From Wenjunlia tyrosinilytica (lineage in GTDB: Bacteria; Actinomycetota; Actinomycetes; Streptomycetales; Streptomycetaceae): 64,000 nucleotides of DNA. Shown here piece by piece: positions 23,806 to 31,401 of the stretch (position 1 is its first letter; each line of letters begins with the position of its first letter). Under the pieces are notes generated by a model. The model had not been told where the DNA came from and ran no database searches. It saw only the letters and a list, made by a program, of their open reading frames with translations. The position numbers and the translations under genes were made by a program. The stretch spans positions 28,123 to 92,122 of the forward strand of contig NZ_BMMS01000032.1 of NCBI RefSeq assembly GCF_014646055.1, given 5' to 3'.

Positions 23806-25734
23806 CTAGTCCTGCTCCCCAGCTTCTCGTGACGGCCGGGTGCCGCCGGACGGTGTCGTCGTCGCCGCTCCGGGAACGGAGCGGACCAGTCGTTGGGTGT
23901 AGGCGTGCCGGGTGTGGCCCAGGACGTCGGCTGTCGGTCCGCTCTCCACCACTTCGCCGCGGTACATGACGTAGATTCGATCGGTGATCTGGCGGACCAC
24001 GGCCAGATCGTGCGTGATGAACAGCAGGGCCAGACCGAGTTCGCTGCGGATCTCCCGCAGGAGGGTCAGGATCTGCGCCTGGACCGATACGTCGAGTGCG
24101 GAGACGGGTTCGTCGCAGATCAGAAGCTGTGGTTCCAGCGCAATGGCGCGGCCGATGGCGACACGCTGGCGCTCACCGCCGGAGAGCATCGCAGGGCGTC
24201 GCTGGCAGTAGGAGGCGGGGAGCCTGACGCGTTCGAGAAGTGCCTCGATCTCGTGGGGGCGGGCTTTGCGTCCGAGTCGGACTCCCAGGGCCTCTCCCAA
24301 AGTGGCGCCGATCGTGCGCACGGGGTTCAGCGACGAGTACGGGTCCTGGAAGACGATCTGGGCGGCGCGCCGCAGCTCGGCGCGCTGTGTACGGGGCAGT
24401 CGTGTGTAGGAGGTGGCGTCGATGCCGCCGAGTGTGAGACTGCCCCCGGTCGGGTGGACGAGTCCGACGATGGAGCGGCCCAACGTGGTCTTGCCCGAGC
24501 CTGACTCGCCGACGATGCCGACGCTCTCCCCAGCGCAGATGCTCAGGTCCACGCCTTTGAGTGCGTGCACCGCTCGGCCCTTGCGACCGCGGGGGGCGTC
24601 ATAGGTGACGTGCAGGTCGGTGGCCTTGAGCAGCACAGCTGTCGCATCGGGCGACGGGGCGGGCACCGATTCCTCGATGTCGGCGGGCATATCGGCGAGA
24701 TGGCTGCCGAGATCACCGTGATGGTGGCAGGCGACCCACCGTCCGGACCCCGCGGCCTTGAGCTCGGGCCGCCGACTGCGGCACCGGTCGGTGGCCCAGG
24801 TGCATCGGGTGGAGAAGGGACACCGGCCGGCGACGCTGTCGGGGGAGGGGACCGAGCCCGGTATCCCGACCAGGTCGGTGACCTTCCTGTCGAGCGGTGG
24901 TTCGGAGCGCAGCAGGCCACGCGTGTACGGGTGCAGCGGGGTGGTGGCGACGTCCTGTGCTGAGCCGACTTCCGCGATGGAGCCGGCGTACAGAACGTTG
25001 ACCCGTCCGCACACCGAGAAGGCCACGCGCAGGTCGTGTGTGATCAGTACCAGGGCCATTCCGCGCGCCTGCTGCAGGCGCTGGAGCAGGTCGAGCACTT
25101 CGCGCTGGGTGGTTGCGTCCAGAGCGGTGGAGGGCTCGTCGGCGATCAGCAGGCTGGGGTCGCGGGCCAGTGCGGCGGCGATTGCGACGCGCTGGCGCAT
25201 GCCTCCGGACAGTTCGAACGGGTACTGGTTCAGGACGTGCTCGTCCTTGATACCCACCTCGGCCAGACGGGTGCGGGCCTGGGCCCGGCGGACTTCGCGT
25301 CGCAGGTGGCGCCCCCGGTCGTCCCTGAGGGTTTCGGTGATGATGTCGGCGCAGCGCCGCATCGGATGGAGCATGGTGAAGGGATCTTGGAATACCATGC
25401 TGATCCCGCCGCCCCTGAGCCGTGCCAGCTCCTTCTCCTTGGCGCCCAGCAGTTCCTTGCCGCGGTAGCGGATGGATCCCGACGCGCTGAGGCCGCCGGC
25501 AAGCAGTCCGATGACCGACCGGACCGTGAGGGACTTGCCGCTGCCCGATTCGCCGACGATGGCGAGGGACTCGCCTTCGGCTACTTGAAGATCGACACCG
25601 TCGACCAGGGTCCGTCCGTCTTGTGTGGCCACGCGGAGGCCCTTGACGCTGAGCAACGGCGCTCCGGAGGATCCTGGGTCGCTGCGGGTGGTCAGCGCGG
25701 CGGTGCCCGACTGGTGCGCACTGCTTGCCTTCAT
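23806..25734 (-). CDS. Peptide/nickel-type ABC transporter, fused double ATPase
   Basis: A 642-residue fusion of two nucleotide-binding domains (DppD-like then DppF-like). The first has Walker A 'GESGSGKSL', signature 'LSGGMRQRVAIA' and Walker B 'LLIADEPST', ending with the cysteine-rich oligopeptide tail 'GRCPFSTRCTWATDRC'. The second has 'GESGSGKTT', 'LSGGERQRVAIG' and 'LLICDEPVSALD'. Both look catalytically intact. The ATG overlaps the permease stop (ATGA). It energises import together with the two permeases and the lipoprotein. Confidence 0.94.
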   Translation of the reverse strand: MKASSAHQSGTAALTTRSDPGSSGAPLLSVKGLRVATQDGRTLVDGVDLQVAEGESLAIVGESGSGKSLTVRSVIGLLAGGLSASGSIRYRGKELLGAKEKELARLRGGGISMVFQDPFTMLHPMRRCADIITETLRDDRGRHLRREVRRAQARTRLAEVGIKDEHVLNQYPFELSGGMRQRVAIAAALARDPSLLIADEPSTALDATTQREVLDLLQRLQQARGMALVLITHDLRVAFSVCGRVNVLYAGSIAEVGSAQDVATTPLHPYTRGLLRSEPPLDRKVTDLVGIPGSVPSPDSVAGRCPFSTRCTWATDRCRSRRPELKAAGSGRWVACHHHGDLGSHLADMPADIEESVPAPSPDATAVLLKATDLHVTYDAPRGRKGRAVHALKGVDLSICAGESVGIVGESGSGKTTLGRSIVGLVHPTGGSLTLGGIDATSYTRLPRTQRAELRRAAQIVFQDPYSSLNPVRTIGATLGEALGVRLGRKARPHEIEALLERVRLPASYCQRRPAMLSGGERQRVAIGRAIALEPQLLICDEPVSALDVSVQAQILTLLREIRSELGLALLFITHDLAVVRQITDRIYVMYRGEVVESGPTADVLGHTRHAYTQRLVRSVPGAATTTPSGGTRPSREAGEQD

Positions 25735-26600
25735 CGGGCCTTTCCCTTCTCCGCAGCCGCGCCTTCGAGCGATTCACCGAGCAGATTCGCGCAGACCGCC
25801 GTCACGACGATGAGGAGGAGGGGCGCCAGTGCGGCCCATGGGTTCTGGAATACGAGCACGCGGCTCTCGGCGACCATCCGCCCCCAGTCGGAGGTGCCAG
25901 GGGCGACTCCGAGCCCGAGGAAGGACAGTGTGGAAAGGTCGACGAAGGCGTAGGTGAAGGCGAGGAAGAAGGTGGTGAGGGCGATCGGCCGGATGTTGGG
26001 CAGGATGTGAACCCACATGATGTGTGTCCCGGACTTGCCGATCACCCACGCTGATTCGATGTACGGCAGCGCCTTCTGCTCGAGCACGGCCGCACGGATG
26101 CTGCGCAGGCCCGCAGGAATGTTGAGGATGCTGAGCACGACGATGCCCAACGTGTAACCGCCTCCCAGAACACCGACGGCAACGATGGCGACCAGCAGGG
26201 GCGGGACGGAGTAGACGACGTCGGCGAGGCGGCTGACGACGCTGTCGGTGATGCCGCCGATGTATCCGGCGAGCAGGCCCAGGCAGGTGCTGAACACCGC
26301 TGTCACCAGGGCGATGATCAACGGTCCGAGGACGGCGGTACGGGCACCGGCGAGAGTTCGGGACAGTATGTCCCGGCCCAGTTGGTCGGTGCCGAGCAGG
26401 TGCTCGCCGCCGGGTGGGAGGGCGGCGCCGAAGAGGTCTTGCCGCATGGGCGGCTGGGGGGCGAGTGCGCTCCCCCACACGGTGAGGGCGAGCACGGCGC
26501 ACACGATGACCGCGGAGAGTGCGGTCAGCGGATCGGGGCGCCATGGCCGCCGCTTGTGGTGGCTCCTTGCGGGAGCGGCCGGTATCGCTTCCATAGTCAT
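25731..26600 (-). CDS. ABC transporter permease, DppC-like
   Basis: A 289-residue inner-membrane permease with about six apolar segments. The N-terminal 'HLLGTDQLGRDILSRTLAGA' is characteristic of DppC/OppC proteins. The EAA loop that contacts the ATPase is around 'AAVLEQKALPYIESAWVIGK'. It starts 18 bases after the DppB-like stop and overlaps the ATPase gene. Confidence 0.93.
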   Translation of the reverse strand: MTMEAIPAAPARSHHKRRPWRPDPLTALSAVIVCAVLALTVWGSALAPQPPMRQDLFGAALPPGGEHLLGTDQLGRDILSRTLAGARTAVLGPLIIALVTAVFSTCLGLLAGYIGGITDSVVSRLADVVYSVPPLLVAIVAVGVLGGGYTLGIVVLSILNIPAGLRSIRAAVLEQKALPYIESAWVIGKSGTHIMWVHILPNIRPIALTTFFLAFTYAFVDLSTLSFLGLGVAPGTSDWGRMVAESRVLVFQNPWAALAPLLLIVVTAVCANLLGESLEGAAAEKGKAR

Positions 26601-26618
26601 CGGGGAAGGGCCTTTCCG

Positions 26619-27569
26619 TCACCGCGCGGAGGCGCCGCGCTGGATGCGTGGATCAATCAGCGCGTAGAGGATGTCCGTCACGAGGTTGATCGCGACCACC
26701 AGGAAAGTGATCACCACGGCTACGCCCTGCACAGCCGGGATGTCCTTGCTGTTGATCGCGGAGACCAGGTAGGTGCCGGTGCCGCTGAGGCCGAAGACGC
26801 TCTCGACCACCGCGGTGGCGGCCACCATGTAGATCAGCACCACGCCGGCCGAGGTCAGGATCAGCACAGCGGCATGGCGCAGCACGTAGCGGAAGAGCAC
26901 TTCGCGTCGGGGAAGACCGCGTGCTCGGGCGAAGGCGACGTCGTCGCGCTCCAGGGCGGCGGCGACCGTGATGCGGGTGCGGCGCATGACGGTGGCCGCA
27001 CCGACCAGGCCGAGGGTGATCACGGGCAGGACGAGGTGGCTGATACGCGAAGGCACGTCGCTTCCGTTGCCGGACACGGGGAACCAGCGCAGGTCCACCC
27101 CGAAGACGACGAGCAGGAGCACGCCGGTGGCGTATGCGGGTGTACTGGCTGCGACGATGGCGGCGGCGCCCATGAGCCGGTCGGACAGGTGTCCGCGGCG
27201 TTTGGCCGCGGCGACGCCGCCGCAGATGCCGAGTGTGGTGGCGACGAAGAATCCTCCGACCGCCAGCGGCAGAGTCACCGCTGCTCCTGATCCGATGCCC
27301 TCCAGCACACTCTGGCCGCTCTGGTAGGAGCGTCCGAGGTTGAGGGTGGGTATCCCGCGCAGGAAATTCCAGTACTGCACGAGGAGCGGATCGTCGAGTC
27401 CGTAGGTCTTGCGGACCGCCGCGAGGGTCTGGGGCGTTGCGGCGGTGGGGCCGAGGATCGCCTGCTCCGGGCTGCCCGGGGTGAAGTAGAGGCAGAGGAA
27501 GATCAGGAACGAGACGACGAGGACGACCAGCAGGGACGCCAGTATGCGCTTGAGCAGATAGATGGCCAT
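26619..27569 (-). CDS. ABC transporter permease, DppB-like
   Basis: A 316-residue permease beginning 'MAIYLLKRILASLLVVLVVS' with 'FTPGSPEQAILGP', both typical of DppB/OppB. Around six membrane helices follow. The EAA loop lies near 'ARGLPRREVLFRYVLRHA' and the C-terminal 'ALIDPRIQ' is also typical. It pairs with the DppC-like protein in the importer. Confidence 0.93.
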   Translation of the reverse strand: MAIYLLKRILASLLVVLVVSFLIFLCLYFTPGSPEQAILGPTAATPQTLAAVRKTYGLDDPLLVQYWNFLRGIPTLNLGRSYQSGQSVLEGIGSGAAVTLPLAVGGFFVATTLGICGGVAAAKRRGHLSDRLMGAAAIVAASTPAYATGVLLLVVFGVDLRWFPVSGNGSDVPSRISHLVLPVITLGLVGAATVMRRTRITVAAALERDDVAFARARGLPRREVLFRYVLRHAAVLILTSAGVVLIYMVAATAVVESVFGLSGTGTYLVSAINSKDIPAVQGVAVVITFLVVAINLVTDILYALIDPRIQRGASAR

Positions 27570-27599
27570 CGGGCATGGACCCTTCCCGGAGGCGTGGTG

Positions 27600-29216
27600 T
27601 TATCCGGCGGCGTGGACGGAGTCGACCCAGCGGCGCATCCACCACATGCCGTCGAACTGGTCGAAGGTGAGGTCCTTGCGGATCACCGCGAGGTAGTCGG
27701 CGTTGTAGAGGGGGACGTAGGGTTCGTCGTCCGCGAGCTTGTGCAGGGCCTGCGACAACAGAGAGGACCGCCGCTTCGTCGCCGTGGCCGGCAGTTCCAA
27801 GTACTGCTGAAGGATCTGGTCCTGGCGCGGGCTGTTGTACTCGGCGATGTTTGTGTAGCCGCCCTTGGCCAGCGTGTTGTCGCTGTTGGACAGGTAGTTC
27901 GCCAAGCTGATGGGGTCGGGGATGTCCGTCTGGTAGTCCACGATGGAGGGGGGTGCCGTGTGCTTGAAGAAGAGCTGCTCGGTGAACTGGGCATCCGGGA
28001 CGGACTTGATGTCGAGCTTGATGCCGATCTTTTCGAGGCGCTGAGCGACGACCTGCGCGACCAGCCCGGTGCTGCCCCGGGCCTGCGTGTACATGAGCGT
28101 CGCGTGCACCCCGCCGGGTATGGAGGACTTGGCGAGCTCTGCCTTGGCGGCCGCGATGTCGAACGGATACTTGTCGAGCGCCGCGACATCCTGTGCGGAC
28201 AGGGTCTTGTTCAGGATGTCCGTGGGGACGACGCTGGCGGACGCCTTGCCGTTGCCGCGCAGTACTCCCGTGACGATGGCGTTCTTGTCGAGGGCCAGAG
28301 CGATGGCCCTGCGGACATGGACGTCGTTCCACGGAGCCCGCCGGATGTTGAGGTTCAGCAGCACGGTCGATGGACTCGCCCCGCGAATGATCTTCATGCC
28401 CCGGATCCGCTTGTACACCGGGGCCTGCGAGGGCGGGATCTCGAACGCTCCGGTGATTTCCCCGCTTTGGACGGCGGCCAGCCGGGCGGAGTCGTCCTGG
28501 ATCAGTCTCAGGGTGATCCTCTCGGCGGCCGGCCGCTTGCCCCAGTAGTTGTCGTTGCGGGCGAAGACCACCTTGTTGCCGGGAGCGTAGCTGCTCACGA
28601 CGAACGGACCGGTCCCCACGTTGAGGTGCCCTGGCGACCCAGGGTTGCCGGTGTTGGCCTTGCGTATCTTGCGCTCGACGATGCCCGTCTCAGCCACGGC
28701 GTTGGGGAACTGCACGTTGGGGTGTTTCAGTTTGATGGTCAGCTGATGTTCGCCCGTGATGGCGATCGACTTCACGTCGGTGAAGAAGGAAGCCATGTTC
28801 GAGGTGGAGTCCTTCCCCATGTGGATGCGGAAGGAGTAGAGGATGTCGTCCATCGTCAGCGGAGCGCCGTCGCTGAACTTCACGCCGCTGCGCACCGTGT
28901 AGACGTAGGTCGTGGGGTCGGGCTGGCTCTGGGTGGCGAGGTTGGGCCTTACCGCACCGTCCTGGGTGGCGAGCACCAAGGGCTCCAGTGCCATGAGGAT
29001 GGCTCCGATGTTGGTGGCAGCCTCCTTGGTGGGATCGATCGCACCCCAGTCCTGGGGGACCAGCCAGGTTTGCTCGCTCAAGGACTGGTCGGCGCCGACG
29101 CCGGTGTCCTGGCCGGTGCATCCCGTGGGGAGCAGGATCAGTGCGGTGCCCGCGACGAGGGCACCCCGCTGTCGTCTTCCGCGCCGGGTTCTGCAAGGTG
29201 GGGTGACTGGTGCCAT
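27600..29216 (-). CDS. ABC transporter substrate-binding lipoprotein (SBP_bac_5)
   Basis: A 538-residue extracellular solute-binding protein. The arginine-rich N-terminus and 'ALVAGTALILLPTGC' form a lipoprotein signal with the acylated Cys at about 33. Family motifs follow: 'LEPLVLATQDGAVRPNLA', 'TYVYTVRSGVKFSDGAPLT' and 'HVRRAIALALDKNAIV'. Such proteins bind peptides, but also opines, nickel chelates or other small compounds. The operon content suggests an amide- or amine-type substrate. The ATG is preceded by AGGGAGC. Confidence 0.93.
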   Translation of the reverse strand: MAPVTPPCRTRRGRRQRGALVAGTALILLPTGCTGQDTGVGADQSLSEQTWLVPQDWGAIDPTKEAATNIGAILMALEPLVLATQDGAVRPNLATQSQPDPTTYVYTVRSGVKFSDGAPLTMDDILYSFRIHMGKDSTSNMASFFTDVKSIAITGEHQLTIKLKHPNVQFPNAVAETGIVERKIRKANTGNPGSPGHLNVGTGPFVVSSYAPGNKVVFARNDNYWGKRPAAERITLRLIQDDSARLAAVQSGEITGAFEIPPSQAPVYKRIRGMKIIRGASPSTVLLNLNIRRAPWNDVHVRRAIALALDKNAIVTGVLRGNGKASASVVPTDILNKTLSAQDVAALDKYPFDIAAAKAELAKSSIPGGVHATLMYTQARGSTGLVAQVVAQRLEKIGIKLDIKSVPDAQFTEQLFFKHTAPPSIVDYQTDIPDPISLANYLSNSDNTLAKGGYTNIAEYNSPRQDQILQQYLELPATATKRRSSLLSQALHKLADDEPYVPLYNADYLAVIRKDLTFDQFDGMWWMRRWVDSVHAAG

Positions 29217-29327
29217 CGGTACGCTCCCTGCGTCGAGGGGGTGGTTGGGGCTACAGGCAGTCGTGCGGGTGAAGCGCGGTGGGCTCCGGAGAGGGACCGG
29301 AGCCCGCAGGCGGCTGCTGCGGACTGC

Positions 29328-30698
29328 TCAACGGGCGTGTGGGAAGAGTTCGGATGCCTTGTGCAGCACAGGACGCAGCAGTTCTTCCATCTCGTTGAAC
29401 TGAGCGGGCCCGGCGATCAGCGGCGGCGCAAGCTGCACCACGGGGCCGCCGCGGTCGTCGGCCCGGAAGATCAGGCCGCGTTCTTGGAGCTCGTCGGAGA
29501 GGTACCCCAGCAGCGACACCTGGTCCTCGGGCGAGAACGGCTCCTTGGTGTCCTGGTCACGGACGAGTTCCACGGCATGGAAGTAGCCGGTGCCTCGGAC
29601 GTCACCGACGATGGGTATATCGCGCAAGGACTCCAGCATGGCGCGGAAGCCGTCCTGGTTGTGCCGGACATGGTCCAGGAGGTCCTCCCGCTCGAACACG
29701 TCGATGTTGGCCAGTGCGATGGCCGCCGACATGGGGTGTCCGGCGAAGGTGAATCCGTGCAGGAACGACGTGTCCCCGTTCAGGAATGGCTCCGCGACAG
29801 CGTCGCGGGCGATGACGGCTCCCATCGGGGCGTACGCGGATGTCAGCCCCTTGGCCGTGGTGATGATGTCGGGGATGTAGCCGAAGCGCTCGCACCCGAA
29901 CCACTCCCCGAGGCGTCCCCAGGCGCAGATGACCTCATCAGAGATCATCAGCACGTTGTGTTCGTCGCAGATCTCACGGACCCGGGCGAAGTAGCCGGGA
30001 GGCGGCATGTAGCAGCCGCCCGCGGTCTGCACCGGCTCGAGAATCACCGCGGCGACCGTGTCGGGACCCTCGATCTCGATCCGGCGCTTGACGGCTTCGG
30101 CGAGCGAGTCCGCCGTCCGGTCCGGGGGGAGCCGGTAGACGCTGGTGTTGGGGACGTGGATGCCGCCCGGCAGGAGGGGGGCGAACGGTTCCTTGATGCT
30201 GTCGATCCCGGTCAGTGCCAGCGCGCCCATCGTGGTGCCGTGGTAGGCGATGTCCCGGGCGATGATCTTCGTCTTGAGTGCGTTGCCCGTCACTCGGTGG
30301 TACTGGCGGGCCAGTTTGATGGCGGAGTCGACCGACTCGCTGCCGCCGCTGGTGAAGAAGACCCGGTTGAGGTCCCCCGGCGCCAGTGAGGCGATTCGCT
30401 CGGCCAGGCGGATGGCCGGCGGATGCGCTGCCGACCAGGTCGGGAAGTACTCCAGTTGCTTTCCCTGGTCCGCGCCGGCCTGGGCGACGTCGGCCCGACC
30501 GTGCCCGATGTTCACACAGAACAGTGAGCTGAGGCCGTCCAGGTAACGTTTGCCGTGTTCGTCCCAGACGTAGCACCCCTCGCCGCGAACCATCACGGGG
30601 AGCTTCTTGCCTCGAGCGTAGTAGCCCAGCTGGCTGAAGTTCATCCACAAGTGCCGCTCAGCGGACTGCTGCAGAGCCGACTTCCCACCCATGACCAC
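29328..30698 (-). CDS. Class III aminotransferase
   Basis: A 456-residue PLP enzyme of the omega-amino acid aminotransferase group. 'FFTSGGSESVDSAIKLARQY' is the phosphate-cup region. 'MISDEVICAWGRLGEWFG' holds the PLP-pyridine aspartate, and 'IITTAKGLTSAYAPMGAVI' holds the Schiff-base lysine. It could convert an omega-amino acid or diamine to its semialdehyde. It leads the importer operon behind a good promoter. Translation may start at the GTG (30698) or the in-frame ATG two codons on (30692); AGAGAGGA suits the ATG better. Confidence 0.92.
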   Translation of the reverse strand: MVMGGKSALQQSAERHLWMNFSQLGYYARGKKLPVMVRGEGCYVWDEHGKRYLDGLSSLFCVNIGHGRADVAQAGADQGKQLEYFPTWSAAHPPAIRLAERIASLAPGDLNRVFFTSGGSESVDSAIKLARQYHRVTGNALKTKIIARDIAYHGTTMGALALTGIDSIKEPFAPLLPGGIHVPNTSVYRLPPDRTADSLAEAVKRRIEIEGPDTVAAVILEPVQTAGGCYMPPPGYFARVREICDEHNVLMISDEVICAWGRLGEWFGCERFGYIPDIITTAKGLTSAYAPMGAVIARDAVAEPFLNGDTSFLHGFTFAGHPMSAAIALANIDVFEREDLLDHVRHNQDGFRAMLESLRDIPIVGDVRGTGYFHAVELVRDQDTKEPFSPEDQVSLLGYLSDELQERGLIFRADDRGGPVVQLAPPLIAGPAQFNEMEELLRPVLHKASELFPHAR

Positions 30699-30711
30699 AG
30701 ATCCTCTCTTG

Positions 30712-30740
30712 GCTTCCAGAATGTGGAAGCTATATCCGCA
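30712..30740. promoter_or_regulatory. Operator region of the aminotransferase operon
   Basis: Two overlapping dyads. TGTGGA-N7-TCCGCA at 30722-30740 matches the mutase-promoter dyad in half-site and spacing. GCTTCCA-N5-TGGAAGC at 30712-30730 is a perfect 7-base palindrome. Both overlap the -10 box or lie just downstream of it. They probably bind one regulator, perhaps cooperatively; IclR is the candidate by proximity. Confidence 0.6.
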
Positions 30741-30756
30741 TTGTATTTGGCGTCAA
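30729..30756 (-). promoter_or_regulatory. Promoter of the aminotransferase-importer operon
   Basis: On the minus strand, -35 TTGACG (30756-30751), a 16-base spacer and -10 TATAGC (30734-30729), about 30 bases before the start codon. It shares the exact -35 hexamer with the mutase promoter. Confidence 0.65.
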
Positions 30757-30871
30757 GATGCGCGGAGAGCACCGCGAGAGGGGGATGGCCGCACGCCGAA
30801 CAGGGGCAAACCGCCTTAATGGGGAACCGAGCCCCCGCCTGGACACAGACGTGTGCAGTGCGGCCGTTGGC

Positions 30872-31401
30872 TCAGAAGCGACGCAGCGAGAGAATCGACG
30901 CGGTGGGAATCGCGTCCAGCGGGAGAGCGGAGAGGCGCAGACGCAGCGAGGCCACGGAGGAGTCTTCCTCCGTCAGGCCGGCCGCGATACAGACCACAGG
31001 CGCACTGCTCTCCATGGCGCGCCACCATAGGCCAGGACACCGGCATAGTCCAGATGCCCGGCGACGCATTGGAACAAGCCACAAGCCGTCGCTCCGGGCT
31101 CGGCGGCAACGACGGCGTCGACCCACTCCTGCGTCCTACCGGTCCGGGCCGGCGCCTCGTCGACCATTTCTCATCGGGCGTGAGGCCGGGCATGGGGATC
31201 AGTGGTCCATGCGGGCCGCCGGGCCGCGCGCGCACTCACGACGACCTCCGGTGCGGGGGAGCGCTCGTCACTGTCCGAAACGGCCGGCTGCACAGAGTTG
31301 CCGCGCCACGCCGAAGGCAAGGGTTCATGGGCGCCCCCGGGCTGCCCCTTCCAGGTCGCGGCAGGACGCGAGGAGCCGGCTCGTGGCGCTTCACTGATCA
31401 T
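30872..31401 (-). pseudogene. Decayed gene coupled to the dynamin-like GTPase gene
   Basis: An ATG at 31399-31401 overlaps the dynamin stop as ATGA, the arrangement of paired bacterial dynamin genes. That frame ends after 76 residues. Protein-like sequence continues in other frames: 'VDEAPARTGRTQEWVDAVVA' and 'GLFQCVAGHLDYAGVLAYGG' to about 31020, then 'APVVCIAAGLTEEDSSVASL' and 'RLRLSALPLDAIPTASILS' to a stop at 30872. At least two frame changes and a strongly reduced length point to a dead second gene. Its family is not identifiable; a second dynamin-like protein is a guess from the layout. Confidence 0.4.

Noticed and set aside
27594..30389. Plus-strand open frame of 931 residues
   Set aside because: It is antisense to the binding lipoprotein and aminotransferase genes, with composition typical of the mirrored frame in high-GC coding DNA.
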